From NCBI GenBank assembly GCA_035236585.1, contig CP141139.1, forward strand, positions 22,398,990 to 22,462,989: 64,000 nt of DNA, written 5' to 3'. Positions 1-9,986 of this stretch are shown one piece after another. The stretch's first letter is position 1; each line of letters starts with the position of its first letter. Made by a program: the position numbers and the translations under genes. Below the pieces are notes generated by a model. The model made no database searches, had not been told where the DNA came from, and saw only the letters and a program-made list of their open reading frames with translations. Origin of the DNA: Warburgia ugandensis (Eukaryota; Streptophyta; Magnoliopsida; Canellales; Canellaceae).

Positions 1-1646
1 TATCTTGCCACGATCCATACTGCAGGTTGGTGGTATGGGGTTGTGGGTCACTTGGAATCTTGTGATGGAAATGAGCACCTCTGCCATTGTCACAATAGTG
101 GTGAGAAGATAAAATGATTCCCTTTAGCCTTACCTTTTTTTTCCCTTTGTTCATCTAAAATCTAGGAACACTGTCATGGAACATCTCATTGTTGAATTGT
201 ATATAGTTTTCATGTGACAAAGCAAAAAACTACTTATACAAATGGACCAAATTCATATTGACAAATTTAACTTGTTTATAGTTATATTACATTGAAACAA
301 GAAAACTTCTTTGTTCCATACACTTACTAGTTGATTCAAGGACAGTTGAAATTTGAAAAGTGCACTCATCTTCTTTTGATTTAAATTTTGCTGAAATTAA
401 AGACCCAAGAGTATCTTCCTTTTCCACTTCTCCTCAATTTGATCCACATCATACAGAAAATGGTTTTTTCAATCGATGAATATGGTTGTCAAATGCTCTT
501 TTCAAATAGGCAACCATGTCACTCGAAGAAATTACTTCATCCGTTTAATGATAGTCCTGAATTATGTTGTTGCCTGTTACCTAAAGGCCTGTAGAGATTT
601 AGGTTAGTGAGCCCATTAGTTACTAGGCAAATCCATTGAGAAAAAAATATCCTCATCGAGTGAAAGGGAGTAAGACACTAGAATTCTGTAAATGAACTGA
701 AGCAATTTGATTAGTATACCTTCATTATGTATCTAAGCATTTTTCATAAACTGTTGCTGGAAATTTACTTACGAAGTGTTTGTTTAATCCCGTTTCATGA
801 ATCATTCTCTTGTTATCACTAATTTCCTACTCAAGTCTTTCAGAAGTGAAAAACATTTCATTTTAACTACCTTCTGACTTTATTGCTGACACATTCAGAT
901 GCACGTCAATCCTTCTCCCAGAATTTCTCTCCTCTATTTTGTTGTTTCTCCAATGCAAATAGTTTCAAATGTTCTGTTCTTAAGAAGCATTACTTGCTAA
1001 TGCCAGTTATGTTAAGCTTGTATAATTTATGAAAGCAGTATGGCTTGTGTGCCGTCAGGCTGACCCAAAGAGCTACAACTCCAATTTCTACGAGTCTATT
1101 GTCTGTTGCAGCTTCAGCAACAAAAGTAGAAAAGTATCATCGATATCAGAAATTTGGAGAACTGCCAGAAAGACTACTTCATTGTCTAATTGCGTTATAT
1201 CAACTCAAATTTTCGAGCAATGTGAGCTCGTAACTTTTTCATGAAAAGAATGTAATTATTAAGGAATTTGGCTCAACAAATTATTCCTTAGTCGAACCTT
1301 GCTCGGTATGATCTCAACTGTGACATACCCATCTAATTAAAAGAAGTTACAAGTGTATAGTTTTATGGACCAGAACGGGCTAGTCATGTCTTGGTTGAGT
1401 GCACGAAGTTTCCCATTACATCTGTTCAGCTTTTCACTTGATGTAACTAATCTTGCAGATACTGTGATGCTGGAGTTCAATCAGTACACGCCTGGATCAC
1501 GGTGGAGACAAACAGCTGTAAACAGGAAAGATCACAGGGAAGAAGGGAATGAAGCAGATGGCTTCTACGGAGGAATTAGGAAACTACATGGCAAGGAGGA
1601 GATCTCCATGTGGAAGCGCCTCTGGCCAAAAGAAGTCTTGGAATAG
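1..1646 (+). CDS. 3' end of an unidentified host gene, two exons (1-100 and 1459-1646)
   Basis: The reading frame is open from base 1 and runs to a GT donor at 101 (AGTG^GTGAG). A pyrimidine-rich acceptor (TCTTGCAG) ends at 1458. Exon 1 leaves one base over, and exon 2 restores the frame and ends at TAG 1644-1646, giving 95 visible C-terminal residues. The segment starts with a tryptophan-rich stretch ([12 protein letters not shown]), then a Cys/His patch (HLCHCHNSD) across the splice, then [16 protein letters not shown] and a charged tail rich in Gly, Lys and Trp. I do not recognise the family. The alternating aromatic and beta-like pattern would suit a small beta-barrel reader fold, but that is a guess. 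The start lies outside the window. The strict phase match across the splice, rather than any homology, is the main support. Confidence 0.65.
101..1458 (+). other. Intron of the left-edge host gene
   Basis: The 1,358-bp interval lies between the GTGAG donor and the TCTTGCAG acceptor. It is AT-rich and has no recognisable transposon domain. Small open frames inside it (388-594 and 1029-1244) carry no family signature and look like chance. Confidence 0.6.
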
Positions 1647-2237
1647 GCTTCAGCTTCAATTGTTATTTTTGCTGGGCTATAACAACATTCTGCCGGAACT
1701 CATTACAACCACAACTGCTCTGTATAGTAACTTATTAATCTGAAGTTTGTAGACCACGGAAACCAACTGTTAGTTGGAACTTAGGATGATAAAGGATTTA
1801 GGGGCTGAACATAAAGCCTTCAATTTATGAGGGTCCATGTTGAGGTCATGTTTTTTCCGGCAAGAGGAATCGGCACAAGCTGTTTCATGTGTCTCCGATT
1901 GAGCAGATTCCCGTATCATAGATTAGAATAAATGCAAAACTGATGTAACATATTACATGATATACTACCAATTTGAAAATTCAGCAACTTCCATTTGTTG
2001 TTCTTCAATCTAAAAAAAATGAAGTATTCTTCATGTTACATCTTACTTTGCATTTAAACATTTGATTTAGGCCATTCACCTATTGGAAGAAAAAGGAGTT
2101 TTAAATGATCCAGTGGTAGAGATTATTTATTTGATGAATTGGGGTAGAAAGTGCTTAATTTTACAACAGCAGATGCTAATGTAGATGATGTACACCCAAT
2201 TCCAAAAGCATGTTGGTTCAAAGTACATGCTATCCTG
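1647..2237 (+). other. 3' UTR and downstream flank of the left-edge gene
   Basis: No coding signature. A canonical AATAAA lies at 1927-1932, about 280 bp after the stop codon, so transcription of the host gene probably ends a little beyond it. A short A/T-rich flank follows up to the SINE. Confidence 0.4.
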
Positions 2238-2246
2238 TTATTGAAA

Positions 2247-2429
2247 AAAGGGCAGCCCCAGTGCACGAAGTTCTCACATATGCAGGGTTCGGGGAAGGAG
2301 TGAACTATAAGGGTCTATAGTAATCAGCCTTACCTTGCATTTTTGCAAGAGGCTGTTTCAACGCCTTGAACCCATGACCTTAAGGTCACATGACGACAAC
2401 TTTATTGTTACACCAAGGCTCCTTTTCTA
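2247..2429 (-). mobile_element. Au-like tRNA-derived SINE
   Basis: Read on the minus strand, the unit opens with GGAGCCTTGGTGTAACA (box A region), has the box B-like GGTCATGGGTTCAAGGC, continues through AACAGCCTCTTGCAAAAATG and GACCCTTATAG, and ends in GCACTGGGGCTGCCC followed by a short T run. This order matches the Au SINE family widespread in flowering plants. A perfect 9-bp direct repeat, TTATTGAAA, flanks it at 2238-2246 and 2430-2438 and marks the target duplication. Body length (~180 bp) is normal for the family, so this looks like a complete, mildly mutated copy. Confidence 0.88.
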
Positions 2430-2438
2430 TTATTGAAA

Positions 2439-2744
2439 CGCCCACAATTAAAATCTCAAACATACACCCTACTTCAGGAACTTCTTGAGAAATAGAAGTG
2501 CAATCGGTTGAGTTACCTAGTTGAAAGTATGAGTATGTAACCAAGAGCTCTAAATGGCAGTGTTGAAGCTCCAAGCCCATACAACATCAAGAGGTTGTCA
2601 CAGAGAACTAATCGTGGACTTCAACAGATCTTTCCCTCCCATTGTACCTGGTGGTTATGAATAAGAGTGTGTCATATGAGTGTTTACATAATACATGTAA
2701 GGTCCATTAGCAGAGACTTTAACATGTAATTCACATACATATTT
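2439..2744. other. Unassigned stretch between SINE and minisatellite
   Basis: AT-rich DNA without a recognised gene or repeat. The minus-strand open frame 2386-2580 overlaps the SINE and has no domain. Confidence 0.4.
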
Positions 2745-2945
2745 CAGATATCACCAAAGATATCACCAGAAATATCACCACAGATATCACAGAACAAATG
2801 CCACATATCTCAGATATCACACAAGATATCACAGAACAAATGCCACATATCTCAGATATCACACAAGATATCACAGAACATATGACACATATCTTAGATA
2901 TCACAGAAGATATCGCAAGAGATATCACAGAAGATATGCCAACAA
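2745..2945. repeat. Minisatellite with a 42-bp period and an AGATATCAC core
   Basis: The core AGATATCAC followed by AGAACAAATGCC recurs at 2782 and 2824, and a variant starts at 2866, so the period is 42 bp. Shorter AGATATCAC-type subunits, about 12-15 bp apart, continue on both sides (2745-2790 and 2890-2940). GATATC is palindromic, so the array can form many short hairpins. Because 42 is a multiple of three, every frame repeats as a 14-residue motif (on the minus strand SEICGICSVISCVI). That explains the open frame 2731-2958, which I do not call a gene. Confidence 0.85.
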
Positions 2946-2958
2946 AAACGACAAACAT

Positions 2959-3270
2959 ATGCCGTTAAATAAACCCCCCTTAGTTTTTCCGCGAGCTTTG
3001 GAAGAGGAGCACCTCAAGTGTGGGAAGGTTCGTCCCTTCTTTTGATCTGGACCGTTAAATGAATATGGTGGACCTTGGAAGGGGGGTGGGTTGGATTGTG
3101 GAATCCAACGAAGTTGATTATTGGACCATTTTAAGCATTTTATAATATGATTTATTTAGATGACTAGGATGGGTTGTATTAGCAATCCAATGAAGTTGAT
3201 TATCATCCATTTTATGAATCTAATTTCTAAATGAGGGAAAGAACCTTTTTCTAACGGGAAAATTCATTAA
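2959..3270. other. Unassigned AT-rich stretch with a short direct repeat
   Basis: No gene seen. The motif CCAA(C/T)GAAGTTGATTAT occurs at about 3106 and 3188, in similar surroundings (GGACCATTTTA versus ATCCATTTTA). It may be a decayed local duplication. Confidence 0.3.
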
Positions 3271-3475
3271 TCAAGCAAAACTATACGTGCACGAACATAA
3301 CAAACTACTTAAAAAGCCCTCCTGTGGTACCCATACTCTCATTCCTATAACAAACCGAGACGACTTATTTGCCCAACTGTCAGCTATCTTATTGGCCTCT
3401 TTGTATGCATGCTTATACTTAACACTACGAAAATTGTTCATAATCACGAAACACCCTGCTTCTACATCATAGTCG
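3271..3475 (-). pseudogene. C-terminal RNase H-like relic, probably from a LINE
   Basis: On the minus strand an open stretch of about 67 codons ends at a TGA (complement at 3271-3273). It carries NNFRSVKYKHAYKEANKIAD followed by SWANKSS and then VWVPQEGFLSSLL. This follows the end of the plant RNase H-like (RVT_3) domain: a basic helix, then H-x-Y-R-E-A-N-x-x-A-D-x-L-A, then a proline and a double-leucine tail. That domain is found at the C-terminus of many plant L1-type LINEs and in some host RNase H-like genes. No upstream reverse transcriptase was found, so this is an isolated fragment. The His and the EAN..AD core are kept; the usual Arg is Lys. Confidence 0.5.
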
Positions 3476-3576
3476 GCGCCTTCTTCATTCGAATTTCCTG
3501 TCCTACACGATCTTCAGCTTAGTTGTCAAGGGTAGATGCAAATCTAAGGCCATCAGTATAAAGGGGTGAGTAAGTA

Positions 3577-3650
3577 TGCCTCAATGGCTCAATGACACAA
3601 GAGTGAGTCTTAATTGTGAAAGTACTGCATTCAAGATTCCTCAAGGTACG
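3577..3650 (+). repeat. Weak tRNA-like head, possible SINE relic
   Basis: The stretch has a box A-like TGGCTCAATGACAC and, about 45 bp later, a box B-like GCATTCAAGATTCC. An A-rich tract (AAAAAGAAAATAAA) follows at about 3678. Spacing fits a tRNA-derived SINE promoter but the body matches no family I know. Confidence 0.25.
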
Positions 3651-4022
3651 TGCATGAGTGAGCATGTCCACCATTTAAAAAGAAAATAAATTTTTGTTAA
3701 AATTCCACCTTTTTTTGAATTTGCAAATTTGCCATTACATAATGGGGACCTTTGCAAATTTGCCATTTCGTTCACATTTCACTGTGATTCACCATGTAAA
3801 GTATTAAAATTTCAATATTGCCCCCCACCTCATCTACTGTGTTTAACATTACAAAGAGCCTGTTATCGTCGAAGGAGACCAACGGCGAATCACCAACAAC
3901 AGCCATTTTCATCAGCCCTCTTCCTTCGCCGGAGATCCGGCACACGAAGATCGCACATGCCCGAAAACCCAACTTTGTCGTCATACACATACCCAACTCC
4001 ATTTCTCACGTTCAGGCATCTT

Positions 4023-4024
<2 letters not shown>
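3651..4024. other. Unassigned stretch with a duplicated 17-mer before the CT tract
   Basis: TTTGCAAATTTGCCATT occurs twice, near 3719 and 3751. From about 3880 on the DNA becomes GC-richer (GCCGGAGATCCGGCACACG) and runs into a CT tract, as in many plant 5' leaders, but I see no following gene. Confidence 0.25.

Positions 4025-4116
<92 letters not shown>
4025..4116 (+). repeat. (CT)n microsatellite
   Basis: An uninterrupted dinucleotide run of about 92 bp, with pyrimidines on the + strand. Ser-Leu or Arg-Glu frames crossing it are artefacts. Confidence 0.97.
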
Positions 4117-4120
<4 letters not shown>

Positions 4121-4457
4121 GCGTTGTGTATTTGTAGATGCCTATTTGGTTTTGTTGGATTTGCTTAACTCCATGGTGTGTGCATATCAAGTGTGAGATT
4201 TTTTTGCTCCAATGAATGTAACATGATAGGTGGTACACTCTAATCCAAGTCATATGTTGATCTAGAACTTGCATATACAGCGAGACAAGCATGATTCAAA
4301 TAATAGAAATTAGATAGTAAATGAGGCATAGTTCCTTAATGTAGATTGCTAAAAAGAAGTACCCATTTTTTATTTTTTTTTTGGTTCACAGGATTACTGT
4401 TTATTGTTTGCTGCCCATGTGTGTGATACCTTTGCAAATTGGGATATTGAACCTATT
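4117..4457. other. Unassigned stretch between the CT tract and repeat R
   Basis: AT-rich with no coding signature. An open frame beginning at 4404 runs into repeat R and matches no known domain. Confidence 0.3.
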
Positions 4458-4773
4458 AGTGATAGAGGTAAAGTGTTTCCCGTTAGGTCCAGTTGGGTGG
4501 AGAGAGTTATACTAACAGGAAATTTGTTTGCATTACTAACATCAACACATCCATTATCCGATATTAAGAAACTAGTTTTTGGACATATTCTATAGATGAC
4601 ATTCTTAAAATTGAAGGCAGTAATGATGAGTAGGATACTGGTTTTTAGAGTGGAACTTAGGTGGATTCTCATTGGTTGAGACAACATAAAGCTCAACTTC
4701 TGTGTAATTAACTCAAGAGTCTAAGTCCAATCAGTTGGGGTGTCTTAGATATGAGTTGGTGTTTCCAGTCATG
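4458..4773 (+). repeat. Dispersed repeat R, copy 1 (unidentified family)
   Basis: About 316 bp from AGTGATAGAGGTAAAG to GGTGTTTCCAGTCATG. It recurs in reverse complement at 13,751-14,078 with shared blocks such as GTCCAGTTGGGTGGAGAGA, ACATCAACA, CTCATTGGTTGAGACAAC and TCAGTTGGGGTGTCTTAGAT. The ends agree between the copies while the flanks do not, so this is a defined unit. I see no TIRs, RNA polymerase III boxes, poly(A) tail or known protein domain. Confidence 0.75.
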
Positions 4774-5884
4774 ACAGTGGTATAAGAAGCCAATATATAA
4801 AATGGAATCCAATTCTCTTGGGCTTCTCAATAGCTAACATGTAGAATCTATACCAAAACATGTGTTAATTGAGGAAATTGTCTCTGAAATAGATGGCATT
4901 ATGGGCAAGTAGGTAGGTTATTAGTTCCTGTAAAATACTATAGTATGACTTATCTCTAACAAAGTCATCTATATTATGTGGGTACATATACAACTGAGAT
5001 AACTCTAAAAATGGAAACCATTTATCCAAGGGATCAACACTCAAAAGTGAGCCATAAGAGAGGAGAGAACTCTAGGGGCCAATCAATGCCTACCAGCAAT
5101 TAAGGGAAAGACACTTTATAACATGGTTAGGTAGATATTTATTGGTAGTGATGAAAGGTACATAGGAGAGAGACAAAGTTCTCCCTAATGGGAGTAAAAG
5201 TTGAGTTCAAACTCTATGAAAGATGAAGCAGTTAACTTTTTTTTACACACATTTCATTGGACCATTTACCTTTAACATGGCTATTTGAACTCCTAAAGTT
5301 TTGAATTGTATTGCCAAGAGAAATGCATTGTCATAGAGAAGAATATTCTTTAGCAACCCATTTTATCAAATCCAGATATCATATGGAGCAATGTTCTTAA
5401 AATCTCATTGGCCAAGACAACTTTAAGCTCAATCAACCAACCAAAAGACCTTTTAAAATTCAACTAGCACTTGATACCTTATGATATTGCTGAGAAATGA
5501 CCACCTAGAATTAATGTACTCCTTTCATATTGCACTAAAAGAGTGTACTACATAACACAGCTCATCATCAAGAATTAGTATACCCAACTTTACATTGTTT
5601 TTAAGCTATAAGCTTATTTGATTATTGATCCTAATCATATAGGATGAAAAGACTACACTACACAGCTGCAGTTAAAAGATTTAGTTCATTATAAGATTAC
5701 GAAAGCTATTATTTGGTTGAATTTCATGGCTAATGGATCACTTTTCCTACTCTGAATTGAACAGAAAATGCCACAGTATGATCCTGCCAACAGAATTTCA
5801 GCAAATGCTACTACGAGTCATCCTTCTTTCGACAGCCTTGACAAGTCCTAGTAGTAACCTGTGGTTACTTGTTTAAGATGTTCG

Positions 5885-5887
<3 letters not shown>
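4774..5887. other. Unassigned gene-poor DNA
   Basis: No gene or complete repeat recognised. A short relic near 5403-5440 (TCTCATTGGCCAAGACAAC, then AAGCTCAA) resembles an internal block of repeat R. Confidence 0.35.

Positions 5888-5979
<92 letters not shown>
5888..5979 (+). repeat. (TC)n microsatellite
   Basis: About 92 bp of perfect TC dinucleotide, again with the pyrimidines on the + strand. Confidence 0.97.
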
Positions 5980-5983
<4 letters not shown>

Positions 5984-6954
5984 GAGCTTAGAAGAGAGCA
6001 AGGTGTAATTTGCTGTTGTTATGGCACCCTCCTCCGTTTCTGCGTCTGTGCTGAGATAATAGTAGGCGATTGTGCCGCCCACCTATGCACACCATTTGCG
6101 GCTCTAGGAAATAATGTAACTACTCGAATCTCAAAGTCCTAATTGGAAGATTGAATTGAACAAGAGGATGAATGTTATATAATTATTGAATTTCAAAATT
6201 TATAACTTTTTAAAAATATCTCATCATTAGATTCTATTTGAAAAATGGAATCCGACAACACAAACCTATTGCCTTTGCCATTAAGTTACTCACTTCTACT
6301 CATAAAAGTCATGTATTATGTCCTTATAAAGCCTAATTTCTAATGTTTGTCATTAACTACTTTACTACCTACATCATCTGGAAACTCTCAACTTAGTGGT
6401 TTCAGTTGTGTTGGCATCATTAGTTATATCCTAACATAGAAAACAAAAGCCAAAGAAAGCATTCGTCAAGCCCAAAGGGGGCGCACTACAGAATTGCCCA
6501 TTCTCCTTGTTTTCAATTTGGTAATGATGTTTTGCTAGTTTGTTCAAACATTGGGTTATAGATTTGTTACTTTTGTTGTCTTTTACCAGCTGGTGGAAAT
6601 ATCCTATGAAATACCGAAAACAAAATGTAACAACCATCTCATCTGAGAGGTATTTTGGAAACTTTAAAGAGCATCCATATACTTTCTTGTTTGGTTGCTG
6701 ATATGTATGATTAACGTGGGAGTATGCACTGCCGTCTTTACTAAAGAAGAGTTGGAATAGGCAAGTAATGGAAGTGTAGTTATTGTTCCAGATCTTGCTA
6801 AGGGAAAGACTTTCATAAGCTTGTTGGCCATCGAGAGTTGAGACTACTCTTTGAAGTATTGAGGAGCTGAGACTAAACCATTGCAAAATCGATACTCAAA
6901 AACACACTTTTGCATTGAGTGTAATTAGTAGTATGGTTGCAAGAAATTCTCAAC
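5980..6954. other. Unassigned DNA upstream of the first LINE
   Basis: No recognised gene. A 151-codon open frame lies at 6431-6886 on the minus strand. It has no signal peptide, domain or recognisable motif, and its composition fits translated AT-rich noncoding DNA. Confidence 0.3.
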
Positions 6955-6960
6955 ACTGAG

Positions 6961-7405
6961 GGGATATTTATAGGAGCAAACTTAAATGGTCATGTAGGAA
7001 AAGAAAAGAAAGGATATGATAGAATACATGGAGGGTATGGTATAGGTCAATGAAATGAGATAGGGAAGAATATCCTCGATTTTTTCTTTGTCATATAACT
7101 TGGCCATTACAAATACACTCTTTAAGAAGAGGGATGAACACTTAATAACCTTTAAAAGTGGACTTCATAAAAGCCAAATAAACTTTTTTCTACTTAGGAA
7201 TAATGAACGATCTATGTGTAAGGATTGTAAGGTGATACTCGGTGAGAGTTTAACAGAACAAAATAGGTTAATGGTTATGGATATCCATATCAAAACATGG
7301 AAGAAAAGAAATGAACTTAATAGGTATCCAAAAATTAAGTGGTGGAACTTAAAAGGAGAGAAAATAACCTCATTCACCAATAAGTTGATGGTAGAAGGAA
7401 ATTGA
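6961..7405 (+). pseudogene. RTE LINE endonuclease domain (C-terminal half)
   Basis: The opening GIFIGANLNGHVGKEKKGYD corresponds to the GDxNGHVG core of apurinic-like endonucleases, but the catalytic Asp position reads Asn. Later SGLHKSQINFFLLRN corresponds to the usual SGSHxSQIDFFL box, again with Asp replaced by Asn. CKDCKVILGESL and the following RLMVMD are standard for the plant RTE endonuclease (often labelled 'craniofacial development protein 2-like' in plant annotations). In-frame stops occur before 7088. The enzyme would have nicked target DNA; with two acidic positions lost it cannot be active. Confidence 0.8.
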
Positions 7406-7564
7406 CACTATGAAACAAAAGTAAATACCATGTGGATTAATATTGTTGAGTTCATTAAGAAAGTGGCAAAAGATGTCTTAGGAGTATCTAAAGGTAAAAG
7501 GGAATTAGTAAAGGAAACATGGTGGTGCAGTGAAACAGTGTAAAAAGTTAATAAAGAAAAATGA

Positions 7565-8601
7565 ATGTGTTTTAAAGCATGGCAAAAGACTAGAAATAAT
7601 GAAAACTATGAACAATATAAGAATGCTAAAAAGATTGCCAAGAGAATAGTAAGTGAGGCTAAACTTAAATCATATGATGATCTCTATAATAGACTAGGAA
7701 CAAGAGAAGGTGAGAAAGATGTGTTTAAACTTGCAAAAGTAAGAGAACAAAAGGGTAAGGACTTAGATCATGTTAGGTACATTAGAAGCGATGATCAAAA
7801 AGTATTAGTCAAAGATGATGAGATCAAACAAAGGTGGGAAACATACTTTCAAAAATTGTTAAATGACAATGGCTCTAAGAAGATGGGGACTGAAAATACT
7901 ATAAATCTAAATAACATTGGATATTATAGATATGAATGTAGGATTAGAATATTTGAAGTGAAAGAGGCCTTGAAAAAGATGAAATCAGGAAAGGCCATGG
8001 GGCCTGATGGTATACCAATAGAGGTTTGAAAGCATATGGGAGATATTGGGGCAATTTGGTTGGCCAAGTTGTTTAACAAGATTATAAAATTAAAGAAAAT
8101 ACCTAATAAGTGGAGGAAAAGCTTTATTGTACCAATTTATAAGAATAAATGAGACATATGAGCTGCACTAATAATCGAGGGATCAAACTTATGAGCCACA
8201 TTATGAAACAGTTTGAAAGAGTGATTGAGAAGAAGCTACGACATGAAACAAGTGTATTGGAGAATCAATTTGGTTTCATGCTTGGGACGTCTACCATGGA
8301 AGCTATTTTCTTATTAAGACAATTAGTAGAGAAATATAGGGAGAGGAGGAAAGACCTCCACACGGTCTCTATTGACTTAGATAAAGCTTATCATAGAGTC
8401 CCTAGAGAGTTAATATGGAGGGTCTTGGGCGATAAACGGGTTTCGCAAGGGTATATAGACATAATTAAAGAAATGTATGAGGGAGTGGTAACAAATGTTA
8501 AGACCACTAGTGGCGAGACTAGTGATTTTCCTGTCACTTTAGGATTGCACCAAGGATCAGCATTGAGCCATGCCTTTTCACGTTGGTTATGGATGAGTTA
8601 A
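7565..8601 (+). pseudogene. RTE LINE reverse transcriptase, fingers and palm
   Basis: An open stretch from 7565 covers the linker (WQKTRNNENYEQY, KRIVSEAKLKSYDDLY) and enters the reverse transcriptase at KMKSGKAMGPDGIPIEV. A stop follows at about 8028. The frame resumes with NNRGIKLMSHIMKQFERVIE, the QFGFMLGTSTMEAIF box, motif A (IDLDKAYHRVPRELIW) and motif B (LHQGSALS). The motif A aspartate is present. The domain copies LINE RNA into DNA at the target. Several breaks show it is a pseudogene. Confidence 0.85.
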
Positions 8602-9410
8602 CAAAACATCTGCACAAGGAGATTCCTTGGTGCATGCTATTTGCAGATGATATAGTCTTACTTGATGAGATAAGAGAGGGTGTAAACATAAAGCTAGAGT
8701 TATGGAGAGAAGTATTAGAATATAAAGGATTTAAAACTAGCCGAACTAAGACAGAATATATGGAATGCAATTTTAACAAGGAGAGGAGTAGGAGTGGAAC
8801 ACTAGTCGAGGTTGATAACTAAGAAGTCCCCGTAAAAGACCACTTTCAATACTTAGGATCAATGATTTATGAGAGTGGAGAGATTGAGAGGGAGGTTACC
8901 CAGAGAATCCAAGCAGGTTGGAACAAATGAAGATATGCATCTGGAGTTTTGTGTGATAAGTGGATGCCACTCAAACTAAAAGAAAATTTCTATAGGATGG
9001 TTATAAGGCTAGCCATGCTCTATGGATCAGAGTGTTGGGTAGTTAAGGAACATCATGCTTATAGGATGAGCATTGCGGAAATGAGGATGTTAGGATGGAT
9101 AAGTGGTAAGACAAGAAAGGATAGAATTAGAAATGAAAATATTGGAGGAAATTTAGGGGTAGCAGCAATAGGTAACAAGATGAGAGAGATTAGACTTAGA
9201 GGGTTTGGACATGTTCAAAGGAAACAAACAACGGCACTGGTTAGAAGGAGTGAGGCAATACAAGTAGAAGGTTCTAAAAGGGCAAGGAGGAGGCCCAAAA
9301 GAACGTGGATGGAAGTGGTGAGGAAAGATTTAAAAACTTTAGGACTAAATGAAACCATGGTACTTAATAGAGAGGAATGGAGGAATAAGATTCATGTGGC
9401 TGACCCTTAA
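8583..9410 (+). pseudogene. RTE LINE reverse transcriptase motif C and C-terminal region
   Basis: The stretch starts with [20 protein letters not shown] and continues into DDIVLLDE, which is the intact FADD catalytic box. After a stop at 8821 the DHFQYLGSMI segment and the C-terminal region follow: LYGSECWVVKEHH, MSIAEMRMLGWISGKTRKD, FGHVQRKQT, RRRPKRTWMEVVRKDLKTLG and a stop near 9410. This tail is diagnostic for plant RTE elements. It ends a few bases before the TTGATGATG tail, so the 3' UTR is almost absent, as is usual for RTE. Confidence 0.88.
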
Positions 9411-9435
9411 TTGGGATAAGGTCTTGATGATGTTG

Positions 9436-9910
9436 CTGCATGCTCTTCAATTATTGCTTTTTATCATATTATTCTTACTTAGAGCTGTTTATGAATTCCA
9501 GCTATATTTAGAAGATGCACTCTATAGGTAGTTCTTCTAGCATGCAAAGATGTTCTAGTGGATTCAAACCTGTGGTTGCAAGATCAAGCACGATGACAAA
9601 TCCTGGTAGGTATCACAACCATTGTTTGGCACTACTTTGCTTGGTATGAAGAATATCACTCAGCATTATCTTCACCAACACATACTATTGAGCAAGATCA
9701 ATATCAACGGGGCATGATGTTGAGCTATAGTTGATGATGGCTAACCTTCAAATGATAAAGATTCTACTAGTTGTGATCTTATCTTTTTTCTTTTTTTTGT
9801 CATTTGCAATTAAATGAATGTTTTTTATATGTTGTAATGGGATTTCGATATGCCTATAAACATTTTATGTAATGAAGTCAATGCACTGCACACTAATTGT
9901 GGGTGCATTT
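9436..9910. other. Unassigned DNA after LINE-1
   Basis: No gene or repeat recognised in this AT-rich stretch. Confidence 0.35.
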
Positions 9911-9986
9911 GGATCTTTAGCTCAAACTTGGTAGAGCCCTTAGGAATTCATCTCAAGAGGATGTTGGTTCAAATCCAATAAGATCC
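9911..9986 (+). repeat. tRNA-like 76-mer (tRNA pseudogene or SINE head)
   Basis: The ends GGATCTT and AAGATCC pair as a perfect 7-bp acceptor stem. TAGCTCAAACTTGGTAGAGC forms a D arm (GCTC with GAGC) and contains box A. GTTGG-TTCAAAT-CCAAT forms a T arm and contains box B. Overall length is 76, as in a tRNA. The anticodon arm (CTTAGGAATTCATCTCAAG) pairs poorly and gives no clear anticodon, and no CCA is encoded, so this is probably a decayed tRNA gene or the head of a SINE rather than a working tRNA. Confidence 0.6.

Larger units (their letters stand above)
6955..9435 (+). mobile_element. RTE-clade LINE, 5'-truncated and decayed (LINE-1)
   Basis: The order is endonuclease C-terminal half, linker, reverse transcriptase, then the conserved C-terminal region. 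The element ends in TTGATGATGTTG at 9424-9435, the short tandem tail typical of RTE elements instead of poly(A). RTE elements copy their RNA at a nicked target by target-primed reverse transcription. The 5' half of the endonuclease is missing, as is common after incomplete reverse transcription. Stops and frame changes interrupt the coding part, for example after IPIEV near 8028 and near 8600. I could not identify a target duplication. A shorter relative lies in opposite orientation at 14,081-15,338. Confidence 0.88.

Noticed and set aside
388-594. A gene inside the first intron
   Set aside because: Short frame with no domain, lying in an intron with good splice borders.
2745-2945. Possible CRISPR-like array
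   Set aside because: Units are contiguous with no unique spacers, and the setting is a plant nuclear genome. It is a minisatellite.
3729-4196. Open frames crossing the CT tract (Ser-Leu or Arg-Glu repeats)
   Set aside because: A CT dinucleotide run is open in all frames; the frames are products of the microsatellite. The same holds for frames over 5888-5979, 28,712-28,804, 31,687-32,364 and 42,393-42,530.
5403-5440. A third copy of repeat R
   Set aside because: Only about 35 bp match one internal block; too little to call a copy.
6431-6886. 151-codon minus-strand frame as a gene
   Set aside because: No recognisable motif and no splice or promoter context; its composition fits noncoding AT-rich DNA.
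9911-9986. A functional nuclear tRNA gene
   Set aside because: The anticodon stem does not pair well and no clear anticodon can be assigned.
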